A DNA stretch of 64,000 nt from NCBI RefSeq assembly GCF_014164775.1, contig NZ_JACJGB010000003.1, forward strand, positions 1 through 64,000. The letters are read 5' to 3'. A program made the translations under genes and the position numbers. Under the pieces are notes generated by a model, which made no database searches, was not told where the DNA came from, and saw only the letters and a program-made list of their open reading frames with translations. The stretch is from Tessaracoccus sp. MC1679 (lineage in GTDB: Bacteria > Actinomycetota > Actinomycetes > Propionibacteriales > Propionibacteriaceae). Shown piece after piece: positions 7,117 through 15,954 of the stretch (positions are counted from its first letter, which is position 1; each line of letters starts with the position of its first letter).

Positions 7117-9156
7117 ATGAACGCACCACGCCAGAAAGACCGTTGGTCACCCGAGCAGCGCACCGCCAAGGGCCTCAAGGCCCAACGTCGCGGCCGCACC
7201 GAGCCCCCGGCCCCGGGCGCCCCGCTCAACCGCAAGCAGCGCCGCGCGCTGGAGTTCGGTGACCGTCCCTTCGTCCCCAAGACCGACGAGGGCTCAGAGC
7301 GCCCCGCCCGCGACGACCGCCCGCGCCGTGATGACCGTCCCGTTCGGGACGATCGTCCCCGCGACGACCGTTACTCCGATCGCTCCCGCGATGATCGTCC
7401 CCGCCGCGACGACCGTCCCCGCGACGACCGTTACTCCGATCGCTCCCGCGATGATCGTCCCCGCCGCGACGATCGCCCCCGCGACGACCGTTACAGCGAC
7501 CGGTCCCGCGACGACCGTTACAGCGACCGGTCCCGCGACGATCGCCCCCGCGACGACCGCTACTCCGATCGCTCCCGCGACGACCGACCCCGCCGCGACG
7601 ACCGCCCCCGCGACGACCGTCCCCGCTGGGGTGACCGCGACGACCGCGGTGGGGATCGCTCCGGCGGTCACCGCCGCAGCTCGATGCCTCCCCACGTCGA
7701 CGTGCGCCGCCCGCACGAGCCGCGCGGCCACGATGACCGCCGCGGCCATGACCGCCGCGACACCCGCGCCCCCCGTCAGGACAGCTTCGACGCTCCCGAG
7801 GCGGACCAGATGAGCTGGACCGCCACGACGGCTGAGGCTGTGGAGGGCGACGTGGCGTCGGGCTTCTTCGAGCTCGGTGTTGCCGAGCCCTTGGTGCGCG
7901 TCCTCGCCGGCCAGGGCATCAGCGCCCCGTTCCCCATCCAGGCCGCCACCATCGGCGACGCCATCGCCGGCCGCGACGTCCTGGGCCGGGGACGCACGGG
8001 CTCGGGCAAGACGCTTGCCTTCGGCCTCGCGATGCTGACCAGGCTGGCGGAGGGGACCCCCGTCGGATCCCCGCGAGCCATGATCCTGACGCCCACCCGT
8101 GAGCTGGCCCTCCAGATCGCCGACGTCCTCTCCCCGCTGGCGGCCGCGATGCGGCTCGACCTCACGCTCATCGCGGGCGGCATGGCCTACGGTCCGCAGA
8201 TCCGCGCCTTCGAGCGCGGCGTCGACGTGGTGGTGGCCACCCCAGGCCGCCTCATCGACCTGCTGGAGCAGGGTGCCGCGGACCTCAGCCAGGTGCAGAT
8301 CTCCGTCCTCGACGAGGCCGACCACATGGCTGACCTTGGCTTCACGAAGGAGGTGCGCACCCTGCTCGACGCCACCCCCGAGGGTGGGCAGCGGCTGCTG
8401 TTCTCCGCGACGTTGGACGCGGCCGTCGACTCGATCGTGCGGACCTACCTCAACAACCCGGTCACGCACGAGGTGGACTCCAGCCAGAACTCGGTCACGA
8501 CGATGGTGCACCGGCCGCTGATCGTGCGCCCCCACCACAAGAACCAGGTCACCGCGGAGATCGCCAACCGCGACGGCCGCACGGTGCTGTTCGCCCGCAC
8601 CCAGCTGGGCACCGACCGCATCGCCGGCCAGCTCCGCGAGGCGGGCGTGATGGCGGGCTCGCTCCACGGCGGCCTCACGCAGGGCGCCCGCGCCCGCATC
8701 CTGGCTGCGTTCAAGGACGGCACTGTGCCGGTCCTCGTCGCCACCGACGTGGCGGCCCGCGGCATCCACGTCGACGATGTGACGCTGGTGCTGCAGGTCG
8801 ATCCGCCGCGTGACTCGAAGGACTACCTCCACCGCGCCGGCCGCACCGCCCGCGCGGGCCAGGAGGGCGTGGTGGCCACGGTGGTCCTGCCGCACCAGCA
8901 GCGCTCCACCGAGCGGCTGCTGAGCCAGGCCGGGGTGCGGGCTGCTGCCCTCGCGGTGGAGCCGGGCTCCGCGGAGCTGCGCGAGGCGACCGGGGCACGT
9001 CCCACCTCGGGTGTCGAGATCTCCGAGGCCGACTACCAGCAGCTCATCGCACCCAAGCAGGCTCAGCGCCGTCGTCCCGAGGGAGGCGGCCGCGGTGGCC
9101 GTCGCTACGAGGGCGGCCGTGGCGGGCAGCGCGGGGGCCGCAGGGATCGTTGGTGA
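7117..9156 (+). CDS. DEAD-box RNA helicase with repetitive charged N-terminus
   Basis: A 679-residue ATP-dependent RNA helicase. Residues ~65-190 are a low-complexity tract of RDDRPRRDDRPRDDR and YSDRSRDDR blocks, encoded by near-identical ~60-bp DNA repeats. The helicase core follows: Q-motif region, motif I GRTGSGKT (about 295), Ia PTRELAL, TPGR, motif II DEAD in VLDEADHMAD, motif III SAT, and motif VI HRAGRTARAG. The C-terminus is an RGG-rich tail (GGGRGGRRYEGGRGG). The charged N-terminus and RGG tail are typical of non-specific RNA binding and condensate formation; roles in ribosome assembly or RNA decay are likely. The start ATG has GAGGACC about 10 nt upstream. Confidence 0.9.
   Translation: MNAPRQKDRWSPEQRTAKGLKAQRRGRTEPPAPGAPLNRKQRRALEFGDRPFVPKTDEGSERPARDDRPRRDDRPVRDDRPRDDRYSDRSRDDRPRRDDRPRDDRYSDRSRDDRPRRDDRPRDDRYSDRSRDDRYSDRSRDDRPRDDRYSDRSRDDRPRRDDRPRDDRPRWGDRDDRGGDRSGGHRRSSMPPHVDVRRPHEPRGHDDRRGHDRRDTRAPRQDSFDAPEADQMSWTATTAEAVEGDVASGFFELGVAEPLVRVLAGQGISAPFPIQAATIGDAIAGRDVLGRGRTGSGKTLAFGLAMLTRLAEGTPVGSPRAMILTPTRELALQIADVLSPLAAAMRLDLTLIAGGMAYGPQIRAFERGVDVVVATPGRLIDLLEQGAADLSQVQISVLDEADHMADLGFTKEVRTLLDATPEGGQRLLFSATLDAAVDSIVRTYLNNPVTHEVDSSQNSVTTMVHRPLIVRPHHKNQVTAEIANRDGRTVLFARTQLGTDRIAGQLREAGVMAGSLHGGLTQGARARILAAFKDGTVPVLVATDVAARGIHVDDVTLVLQVDPPRDSKDYLHRAGRTARAGQEGVVATVVLPHQQRSTERLLSQAGVRAAALAVEPGSAELREATGARPTSGVEISEADYQQLIAPKQAQRRRPEGGGRGGRRYEGGRGGQRGGRRDRW
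7314..7640 (+). repeat. In-frame ~60-bp DNA repeats coding RDDR blocks
   Basis: Near-identical units coding DDRYSDRSRDDRPRRDDRPR recur with a 60-bp period around 7360-7480, then in shortened forms to 7640. The repeat keeps frame, so length changes by recombination would alter only the linker. All lie inside the helicase gene. Confidence 0.8.
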
Positions 9157-9176
9157 GGGCGTAGGATTTCGCGCCT

Positions 9177-10097
9177 ATGGACACCGCCACCCTGTCGATC
9201 CGGATCGCCGATCCGGGCGATGCCGCCGAACTGCTGCACGTCATCCATGCGGCGTTCGCGGCGCGTCCCCCAGTGGACCCGCCAGCCGAGGCGCTGACCG
9301 ACGAGGTTGCCGACATCGAGCGTGCCCTCACCGACGGCTACGGCGTCGTGGTGGAGCGCGAGGGAAGCATCATCGCCGGACTGCTCGTCGACCTCGCGGA
9401 CGGGACCGCAACACTGAGACGCGTCTCGGTGCTGCCGTCGGCCAGCGGCCAGGGCGTGGCGCGTTCCCTCGTCGAGGGCGCCCTCACCGTCGCGGCGGAT
9501 CTGGGCGCCCGGCGCGCCTCGCTGTTCGCGCGTGAGGAGTTCCCCCAGCTCGTCGACTGGTGGCGGGACCACGGCTTCGACGTCGTGGCGCCGGAGCCGC
9601 ACGGCTTCCGGATGGGCCGAGACCTCCCCGTCGTCATCGACGTACCCACGGCCGACGACATGCGCCGGCTCGGCCGCGCCCTGGCGGGCGTGCTCGCCAA
9701 GGGCGACGTGATCGTCGCCACAGGCGATCTGGGTGCGGGCAAGACCACCCTCACCCAAGGCATCGGGGAGGGGCTGGACGTCGAGGGGCCCATCATCTCG
9801 CCCACGTTCGTGATCTCGCGCGTTCATCCGCCCCGGGGCGGGGGGCCGGCGCTGGTCCACGTGGACGCCTACCGGCTTGGCGACGCCTCCGAGCTCGCCG
9901 ACATCGACCTCGACGCCACGCTCGCGGAGTCCGTGACCCTGGTCGAATGGGGCCACGGGTTGGCAGAGTGGCTGGCCGAGGACCGTCTCGAGATCGACAT
10001 CGTCCGCGGGATGGACTCAGACGATCGCACCGTCTACCTCACCGGCTTCGGGCCCCGGTGGGCCGGTGCCCTCGACGTCCTCAGGGAGGCGCCATGA
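9177..10097 (+). CDS. tsaE: GNAT acetyltransferase - TsaE fusion
   Basis: A 306-residue two-domain protein. Residues 1 to about 150 form a GNAT fold (LSIRIADPGDAAELLHVIHAAF at the start; RRVSVLPSASGQGVARSLVEGAL as the acetyl-CoA loop). Residues ~155-306 are TsaE, the ATPase of the t6A37 tRNA modification complex: Walker A GDLGAGKTT near 183-190, then SPTFVISR and VHVDAYRL. TsaE works with TsaB and TsaD, both encoded directly downstream. The acetyltransferase half has no obvious need in t6A synthesis; it may act separately. A TAGGAT box ends 9 nt before the ATG. The stop overlaps the tsaB start as ATGA. Confidence 0.9.
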   Translation: MDTATLSIRIADPGDAAELLHVIHAAFAARPPVDPPAEALTDEVADIERALTDGYGVVVEREGSIIAGLLVDLADGTATLRRVSVLPSASGQGVARSLVEGALTVAADLGARRASLFAREEFPQLVDWWRDHGFDVVAPEPHGFRMGRDLPVVIDVPTADDMRRLGRALAGVLAKGDVIVATGDLGAGKTTLTQGIGEGLDVEGPIISPTFVISRVHPPRGGGPALVHVDAYRLGDASELADIDLDATLAESVTLVEWGHGLAEWLAEDRLEIDIVRGMDSDDRTVYLTGFGPRWAGALDVLREAP

Positions 10098-10741
10098 CCT
10101 GGACGCTGGGCATCGACACCAGCCACGTCGTCTCGGCGGGCCTGGCCCTCGACGGCGAGCCGCACACCCGCGTGCTGGTGGCGGACACCCGCGCCCACGC
10201 CGAATCGCTCATGCCGTCGGTGCTCGAGGCCTGCGCCCGCGCCGGAATCAGCCTTCGAGACGTCGACGAGTTCGCCGTCGGGATGGGTCCGGGGCCATTC
10301 ACCGGCCTGAGGGTCGGAGTCGCCACCGCGTGGACCCTCGCACACGCCTCCGGCCGCGCGGCACACGGCGTGTGTTCCCTCGATGTGGTGGCCAGGCAGT
10401 GGGCGGAGGAGGGCGCCCCGGCCCAGTTCGTCGTCGCCTCGGACGCCCGCCGCAAGGAGCTGTACTGGGCCACCTACCGCGGCGACGGGACGCGCGTGTC
10501 AGACCCGCAGGTGAGCGCCCCGGAGTCGTTGCCGGCCCTTCCCGTGGCCGGTGCCGTCCCTTCGGCGTTCAGTGCCCTCGTGGACGTCCAGGGCCCCGAG
10601 TCATTGGACCCGGCGCTCCTCGCGGCCCGGTGGCAGCAGCTTCTCCCCGCAGGCGACGAGCCGTACTACCTGCGCGCGGCGGACGCCTCCGTCCCTGGCG
10701 CACCCAAGTCTGCGCTCCCGCGGCTCAGGGCTCCCCGGTGA
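10094..10741 (+). CDS. tsaB: TsaB, t6A synthesis scaffold subunit
   Basis: A 215-residue inactive ASKHA-fold homologue of TsaD that dimerises with it in the threonylcarbamoyl-transfer complex. The N-terminus MTWTLGIDTSHVVSAGLAL is the phosphate-1-like strand, and the diagnostic GMGPGPFTGLRVGVATA motif is present. The start overlaps the tsaE stop (ATGA, 10094-10097) and the stop overlaps the rimI GTG (GTGA, 10738-10741), so the four genes are translationally coupled. Confidence 0.93.
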   Translation: MTWTLGIDTSHVVSAGLALDGEPHTRVLVADTRAHAESLMPSVLEACARAGISLRDVDEFAVGMGPGPFTGLRVGVATAWTLAHASGRAAHGVCSLDVVARQWAEEGAPAQFVVASDARRKELYWATYRGDGTRVSDPQVSAPESLPALPVAGAVPSAFSALVDVQGPESLDPALLAARWQQLLPAGDEPYYLRAADASVPGAPKSALPRLRAPR

Positions 10742-11223
10742 TCGTCGAGACGGCCGTCGCGGAGGATCTCCCGGACATCCTCGCGCTGGAGGAGCACTTC
10801 GCCACGCAATGGTCCGAGGCCTCCTGGCGCCAGGAGGTGACCGGCGAGGGTCGGCTCGTGCTCATCGCGCGCCGCAAGAGCGGAGAGGCGGTGGGCGTGG
10901 CGGCCTTCCAGTTGGTCGACGACGTGGCGGACCTGCACCGCATCGTCGTGGCGCCTCATCAGCGCCGCCTCGGATTCGCGCGCGTGATGCTGATGGCCGG
11001 CCTGCAATGGGCCATCGGCCGTGGGGCGAGGCGGATGCTGCTGGAGGTCGACGCGTCCAACACCTCGGCCATCCAGCTGTACCAGGGCTATGGTTTCGCG
11101 GCCGTGGCCACCCGCCCGGACTACTACGGACCCGGTGCCGACGCGCTCATCCTTGAGCGGAGGCTGGAGGGCGTCGACGCGGACTCCGTCGGCATGTGGG
11201 ACATGGAGGACAACGATGAGTGA
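10738..11223 (+). CDS. rimI: RimI-type ribosomal protein S18 alanine N-acetyltransferase
   Basis: A 161-residue GNAT enzyme. Motif A is [23 protein letters not shown], followed by [30 protein letters not shown], the hallmark of RimI proteins including the Y-rich C-terminal strand. RimI acetylates the N-terminus of S18 and, in actinobacteria, other proteins. It lies between tsaB and tsaD, as is usual. The GTG start overlaps the tsaB stop. The last 8 bp overlap the start of tsaD. Confidence 0.9.
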   Translation: MIVETAVAEDLPDILALEEHFATQWSEASWRQEVTGEGRLVLIARRKSGEAVGVAAFQLVDDVADLHRIVVAPHQRRLGFARVMLMAGLQWAIGRGARRMLLEVDASNTSAIQLYQGYGFAAVATRPDYYGPGADALILERRLEGVDADSVGMWDMEDNDE

Positions 11224-12259
11224 GCCATTGGTCCTCGGCCTCGAGTCGTCGTGCGACGAGACCGGTGTCGGGATTGTCCGTGGACGGACGTTGTTGGCCA
11301 ACGAGGTGGCCAGCTCGGTGGATCTGCACGTCCGCTTCGGCGGGGTGGTGCCCGAGGTGGCCAGCCGGGCCCACCTCTCGGCGCTGATTCCCGCCCTGGA
11401 ACGCGCCGCCGAGAAGGCGGAAGTGGACCTGTCGGACCTGGACGCCATCGCGGTGACCGCCGGCCCCGGCCTGGTGGGCGCCCTCGTCGTCGGGGTCGCC
11501 TCGGCGAAGGCCCTGTCGGCCTACCTGGGCAAGCCCCTCTACGGGGTGAACCACCTGGTGGGCCATGTGGCGGTGGATCTGCTGGACCACGGGCCGCTGC
11601 CCATGCCGTCGCTGGCGCTCCTGGTCTCCGGCGGCCACACCCAGCTGCTCCACGTCGAGGACATCGCCACCCGGATCACCGAGGTGGGCTCCACCATCGA
11701 CGATGCGGCCGGCGAGGCCTACGACAAGGTCGCCCGCCTGCTCGGGCTGCCCTACCCGGGCGGGCCCGTGATCGACAGGGCAGCCCAGGAGGGCGACCCC
11801 ACCTTCATCCGCTTCCCCCGCGGCCTGACCGCGCGGCACGACATGGCCAGGCACCGGTTCAACTTCTCCTTCTCAGGGCTGAAGACCTCGGTGGCGCGCT
11901 GGGTGGAGCAGCGCCGGCTCGACGGCGGCGAGGTGCCGGTGGCGGACGTCGCGGCCAGCTTCCAGGAGGCGGTGTGTGACGTGCTGACGGCCAAGACCAT
12001 CGACGCAGCCCAGCATCTGGGGGTCAACTCCATCCTGATCGGCGGCGGCGTGGCCGCCAACTCCCGTCTCCGCGCGCTGTTGGAGGAGCGGGCCGGGGAG
12101 GCCGGCATCGAGCTGCGGCGCCCGCGCCCGGCGCTGTGCACGGACAACGGGGCCATGATCGCCGCTGTCGGCAGCGAGGCCATCCGCGCCGGCGTGCGCC
12201 CGTCGGGGCTCGGCTTCTCGGTGTACTCCGGGCTTCCCGTGGGCACCATCGTCGTCTGA
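11216..12259 (+). CDS. tsaD: TsaD, tRNA N6-threonylcarbamoyladenosine transferase
   Basis: A 347-residue catalytic subunit that transfers the threonylcarbamoyl group from TC-AMP to A37 of ANN-decoding tRNAs. ASKHA nucleotide fold: [17 protein letters not shown] at the N-terminus, metal-binding HxxxH in [36 protein letters not shown], and [12 protein letters not shown]. Length is normal for the family. It is the last gene of the tsaE-tsaB-rimI-tsaD operon. In M. tuberculosis groES-groEL1 follow directly, whereas here a peptide transporter and two other genes intervene. Confidence 0.95.
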   Translation: MSEPLVLGLESSCDETGVGIVRGRTLLANEVASSVDLHVRFGGVVPEVASRAHLSALIPALERAAEKAEVDLSDLDAIAVTAGPGLVGALVVGVASAKALSAYLGKPLYGVNHLVGHVAVDLLDHGPLPMPSLALLVSGGHTQLLHVEDIATRITEVGSTIDDAAGEAYDKVARLLGLPYPGGPVIDRAAQEGDPTFIRFPRGLTARHDMARHRFNFSFSGLKTSVARWVEQRRLDGGEVPVADVAASFQEAVCDVLTAKTIDAAQHLGVNSILIGGGVAANSRLRALLEERAGEAGIELRRPRPALCTDNGAMIAAVGSEAIRAGVRPSGLGFSVYSGLPVGTIVV

Positions 12260-12404
12260 TTTTGTCGCGCCAGGACACAAGTTAGTAACGATCTGGCGTC
12301 AAACCCCAGATGGCCTAGCCAATTTGAACGTGCCTTGGCTATGTTCGCTGGCATCACTCGGCCCATTCGGGCCTCTTCCGTCGTTCGACGACTTAGGAGA
12401 AAGA

Positions 12405-14258
12405 ATGAAGTTCCAGGGAACCAAGGTGTCCCTCGGCCTGGTCTTGAGCGGAGCACTCCTGCTCGGCGCCTGCACCAGCCCAGAACCCACCGACCCCGAA
12501 GACGCTGCCTCCGGTAGCGCCTCGGCGACCGCGTCCGCCAGCGAGGGTGCAGGCGGCGGCGACGCCGCGGCCGGCTGCCTGCAGGACGTCGGCATCACCG
12601 AGACCACCGACGGCGAGGTCCGCTTCACCGCCGGCCCCGGCGACTGGAGCGGCTACAACACCATCACCAACGGCACGTACTCCACGTACAACTCCGTCAT
12701 CGCCGCCCACATGTTCTCCAATTTCGTGTACTTCGGCACCGACGGCACGATCTGCGACAACACCGACTTCGGCACCTACGAGGTCACCTCGGAGGACCCG
12801 CTGACGGTGGAGTACACCATCAACGAGGAGGCCGTCTGGTCCGACGGCACCCCGGTCACCATCAACGACTACCTGATGGACTGGGCCGCCCAGAACCCCG
12901 AGTTCATCGCCCCCGGCTTCGCCACCGGCGAGGACCCCGAGGCCGCGGTGTTCGACCACGTGTCCACGTCGTTCGCCCAGTACGTCTTGGAGGGCCCGGA
13001 GGGCGAGGTGGGCTCCAAGAACTTCACCGTCGTCTACACCAACCCCAACCCGGACTACCGGATCATGGTCACCGCGCCGCTGCCCGAGCACGTGTTGGCC
13101 GCGCAGGCCGGCCTCGAGCCCGGCGCCCTGGCCCAGGCCGTCATCGATCGCGACGCGGAGACCGTGAAGTCCGCCGCCGAGTTCTGGAACACCGGCTGGA
13201 TCTTCAACCCGGGCGAGCTGCCCGAGGCGTCGGTCACCCCGTCGTCGGGCCCCTACATGATCAAGGAGGGCGGCTGGCAGGCGGGCAACTCCCTGACGCT
13301 GACCGCCAACGAGGACTACTGGGGCACCCCGGCCGCCACCCGCGACCTCGTGTTCCGCTTCATCGACGACGCCCAGCAGGTCCAGGCGTTGGGCAACAAG
13401 GACGTCCAGGTCATCCAGCCCCAGGCCACGGTGGACACCGTCGGCCAGCTCGAGGCCCTCGGCTCCGCCGTCTCCATCGAGTCGGGCTCGTCGCTCACGT
13501 GGGAGCACCTGGACTTCAACTTCCGCGAGAACAACGTCTTCGGCAATCCCGACACCGGCCTGACGCTGCGCACGGCCTTCGCACACTGCGTGCCCCGTCA
13601 GCAGATCGTCGACACCCTGATCGCGCCGATCGCGCCCGACACGGTGCTCATGAACGCCCGCGAGGTGTTCCCGTTCCAGGACAACTATGACGAGATCGTC
13701 GGCGTCTCCTACGACGGCCGCTTCGACACGGTTGACCTCGAGAAGTCCAAGGAGCTCGTTGCCGAGGCCGGCATCGCCACCCCGATCGACGTGCGCCTCG
13801 GCTACCGCGCGGGCAACCAGCGCCGCACCGAGACCGTGGCCGCCATCCAGTCCTCCTGCAAGGAGGCCGGCTTCAACGTGATCGACTCCAGCGCCGAGGA
13901 CTTCTTCACCAACGCCAACGTCAACGGCGACTACGAGGTGGCCCTGTTCGCGTGGGCCGGCTCCGGTCAGATCACCTCCGGCGAGAACATCTACGCCACC
14001 GCCAAGCCGCAGAACACCTCGGAGTTCAGCAGCGAGATCGTCGACGCGGCCTGGGCCGAACTCGTCGCCACCCTGGACGAGACGGTTCACCTCGAGCAGA
14101 CCAAGATCATCGAGAAGGAACTGTGGGATCAGCTGCACGGCATCCCGCTGTACGCCCACCCGCTGGTCGTCGCCTACGACTCCACCCTGAGCAACGTGCG
14201 GGCCACCGCCACGCAGGATCAGGTGTCGTGGAACGCCCCGCAGTGGGTCGCCAAGTGA
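12405..14258 (+). CDS. ABC transporter substrate-binding lipoprotein, peptide type (SBP_bac_5)
   Basis: A 617-residue lipoprotein. The signal is MKFQGTKVSLGLVLSGALLLGAC with Cys23 in the lipobox, followed by a Ser/Ala/Thr-rich linker to about residue 55. The rest is an oligopeptide/dipeptide-binding fold (cluster C), with the family phrase YTINEEAVWSDGTPVTINDYLMDWAA and a C-terminal lobe resembling OppA/DppA. The cargo is probably peptides. A TAGGAGAAA ribosome binding site precedes the ATG. Two permeases and a double ATPase follow on the same strand, separated by a strong hairpin that may reduce their expression relative to this protein. Confidence 0.9.
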   Translation: MKFQGTKVSLGLVLSGALLLGACTSPEPTDPEDAASGSASATASASEGAGGGDAAAGCLQDVGITETTDGEVRFTAGPGDWSGYNTITNGTYSTYNSVIAAHMFSNFVYFGTDGTICDNTDFGTYEVTSEDPLTVEYTINEEAVWSDGTPVTINDYLMDWAAQNPEFIAPGFATGEDPEAAVFDHVSTSFAQYVLEGPEGEVGSKNFTVVYTNPNPDYRIMVTAPLPEHVLAAQAGLEPGALAQAVIDRDAETVKSAAEFWNTGWIFNPGELPEASVTPSSGPYMIKEGGWQAGNSLTLTANEDYWGTPAATRDLVFRFIDDAQQVQALGNKDVQVIQPQATVDTVGQLEALGSAVSIESGSSLTWEHLDFNFRENNVFGNPDTGLTLRTAFAHCVPRQQIVDTLIAPIAPDTVLMNAREVFPFQDNYDEIVGVSYDGRFDTVDLEKSKELVAEAGIATPIDVRLGYRAGNQRRTETVAAIQSSCKEAGFNVIDSSAEDFFTNANVNGDYEVALFAWAGSGQITSGENIYATAKPQNTSEFSSEIVDAAWAELVATLDETVHLEQTKIIEKELWDQLHGIPLYAHPLVVAYDSTLSNVRATATQDQVSWNAPQWVAK

Positions 14259-14290
14259 TCCGTGACTGACGCCTAGTCAGCCGCAGGGAT

Positions 14291-14320
14291 GGGGCAGGTG
14301 ACGTTCGCGCCACCTGCCCC
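14291..14320 (+). terminator. Hairpin after the binding-protein gene (attenuating terminator)
   Basis: A perfect 10-bp stem (GGGGCAGGTG / CACCTGCCCC) encloses a 10-nt loop, 32 bp past the stop codon. No U-tract follows, so it may be a partial terminator or an mRNA-stabilising hairpin. That would fit excess synthesis of the binding protein over the membrane components. Confidence 0.6.
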
Positions 14321-14420
14321 AACTGGCGTTCCACCGCCCCTTCATCACAGCTCAGCCCTGCCGTAGGATGCGGCGAATGGGTGCCGACGTTGGCACCCGA
14401 ACCATGTCAGAGGACCGATC

Positions 14421-15941
14421 TTGCTCAAGTTCATCGCGAAACGCCTGGGGATATCGCTGGCGATTCTCCTGCTGGGGTCACTGCTCCTGTATGTGCTGGT
14501 CATCAACTCAGGAGACCCGCTGCAGGATCTGCGGGAGTCCAACGACCCGAACCGCGAGAACCGCATGCGCCAGCGGATCGAGACGATGGGGCTGAATCTT
14601 CCCTGGTACGAGCGCTACCTCGACTGGTTGGGGGGCGCTTCGAAGTGCCTCATCGGGCAGTGCGACCTCGGCGTGGCGCTCAACGGCCAGTCCGTCAACG
14701 CACTGGTGGCGGTCGCGGCCGCCTCCACCCTTCGCCTCGTGGTCTTCGCCACCCTGTTGGCCATCACCACCGGCGTCATCCTCGGCATCATCACCGCCAT
14801 CCGCCAGTACAGCGGCTTCGACTACGGCGTCACCCTCTTCGCCTTCATCGCCTTCTCCCTCCCCGTCTTCTGGCTGGGCGTGCTGCTCAAGCACTACGCA
14901 GCCATCGAGTTCAACAACTGGATCGTCGACGCAGACCTGAGCTGGCCGGTGATCATCGGCGTGGCTGTGGTGTTGGCGTTCATCCTGCAGGCCGCCATGG
15001 GGGGCGACCTCAAGCGTCGCCTCATCACGTTCGCAGCCATCGCGGCCGGCGCGGCGGCCATCCTCATCTACTTCGACGCCGTGACCTGGTTCCGTCGTCC
15101 CGCCATCGGCATCCCCGTCTACGTCCTCGCGGTCCTCGGCGCCGCGGCGCTGGTGATCATGCTCACCTCCGGCTTCCAGAACCACCGCGTCCGCAACGCC
15201 GTCGGGGCCACCGCAGCAGTCTCGCTCGTCGGGTACATCGCGATGCGCGGCTACCTCATGGACAACGGCTCGGTCGCGGTACTGCTCATCTGCTTCGCGG
15301 CGGCGATCGTGGCCGGGGTCGCGGCCGGTCAACTGCTCGGTGGTTTCTCCCGACGCCAGGCCACCTTCGCCGCCGTCGTCACAGCGCTGCTGGCCTCGCT
15401 CCTGGCGGTCAGCGACCTCCTGCTCTCCAACTGGGCCCAGTACCTGGAGGAGCAGCCCCGCCCCATCCCGACCATCGGCTCGATGACGCCCAACTACGAG
15501 TCGACCTTCTGGATGCACTCGATCGACACGCTCACCCACCTGGTGCTGCCCACCGTGGCCCTGACGTTGATCTCGATCGCCTCCTACACCCGTTACACCC
15601 GGGCCTCGATGCTGGACGTGCTCAACCAGGACTACATCCGCACCGCGCGGTCCAAGGGCATCTCGGAGCGCAAGGTGATCACCCGGCACGCGCTGCGCAA
15701 CTCGCTCATCCCGCTGGCCACCATCGTGGCGTTCGACTTCGCCGGGCTCATCGGCGGCGCGGTGATCACCGAGACCGTGTTCGGCTGGCAGGGCATGGGC
15801 AACCTCTTCCGCACGGGCCTCGCCCAGGTGGACCCGGCGCCGGTGATGGCGTTCTACCTCGTCACCGGCACCGCCGCGGTGATCATGAACATGGCGGCCG
15901 ACATCGCCTACGCCATCCTCGACCCGCGGATCTCCCGCTAG
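14421..15941 (+). CDS. Peptide ABC transporter permease, OppB type, with large insertion
   Basis: A 506-residue inner-membrane permease. The first ~165 residues (MLKFIAKRLGISLAILLLGSLLLYVLV and the ATTGVILGI membrane segments) and the last ~155 are typical OppB/DppB. The EAA loop that docks the ATPase is DYIRTARSKGISERKVITRHALRNSLIP. Between about 165 and 345 sits an extra block with roughly six hydrophobic segments. This makes the protein about 180 residues longer than usual OppB. The start codon is TTG, chosen because AGAGGA lies 6 nt upstream and no in-frame ATG is nearby. It is followed by the OppC-type gene. Confidence 0.88.
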   Translation: MLKFIAKRLGISLAILLLGSLLLYVLVINSGDPLQDLRESNDPNRENRMRQRIETMGLNLPWYERYLDWLGGASKCLIGQCDLGVALNGQSVNALVAVAAASTLRLVVFATLLAITTGVILGIITAIRQYSGFDYGVTLFAFIAFSLPVFWLGVLLKHYAAIEFNNWIVDADLSWPVIIGVAVVLAFILQAAMGGDLKRRLITFAAIAAGAAAILIYFDAVTWFRRPAIGIPVYVLAVLGAAALVIMLTSGFQNHRVRNAVGATAAVSLVGYIAMRGYLMDNGSVAVLLICFAAAIVAGVAAGQLLGGFSRRQATFAAVVTALLASLLAVSDLLLSNWAQYLEEQPRPIPTIGSMTPNYESTFWMHSIDTLTHLVLPTVALTLISIASYTRYTRASMLDVLNQDYIRTARSKGISERKVITRHALRNSLIPLATIVAFDFAGLIGGAVITETVFGWQGMGNLFRTGLAQVDPAPVMAFYLVTGTAAVIMNMAADIAYAILDPRISR

Positions 15942-15954
15942 GAAGTGGCCCACC

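Noticed and set aside
7314-7640. DNA repeats considered as CRISPR or a non-coding array
   Set aside because: They keep the reading frame of the DEAD-box helicase and code for a regular RDDR peptide repeat.
12291-12311. Small hairpin (ATCTGG/CCAGAT) after tsaD as a terminator
   Set aside because: Only a 6-bp stem with a 9-nt loop and no T-tract; too weak to call.
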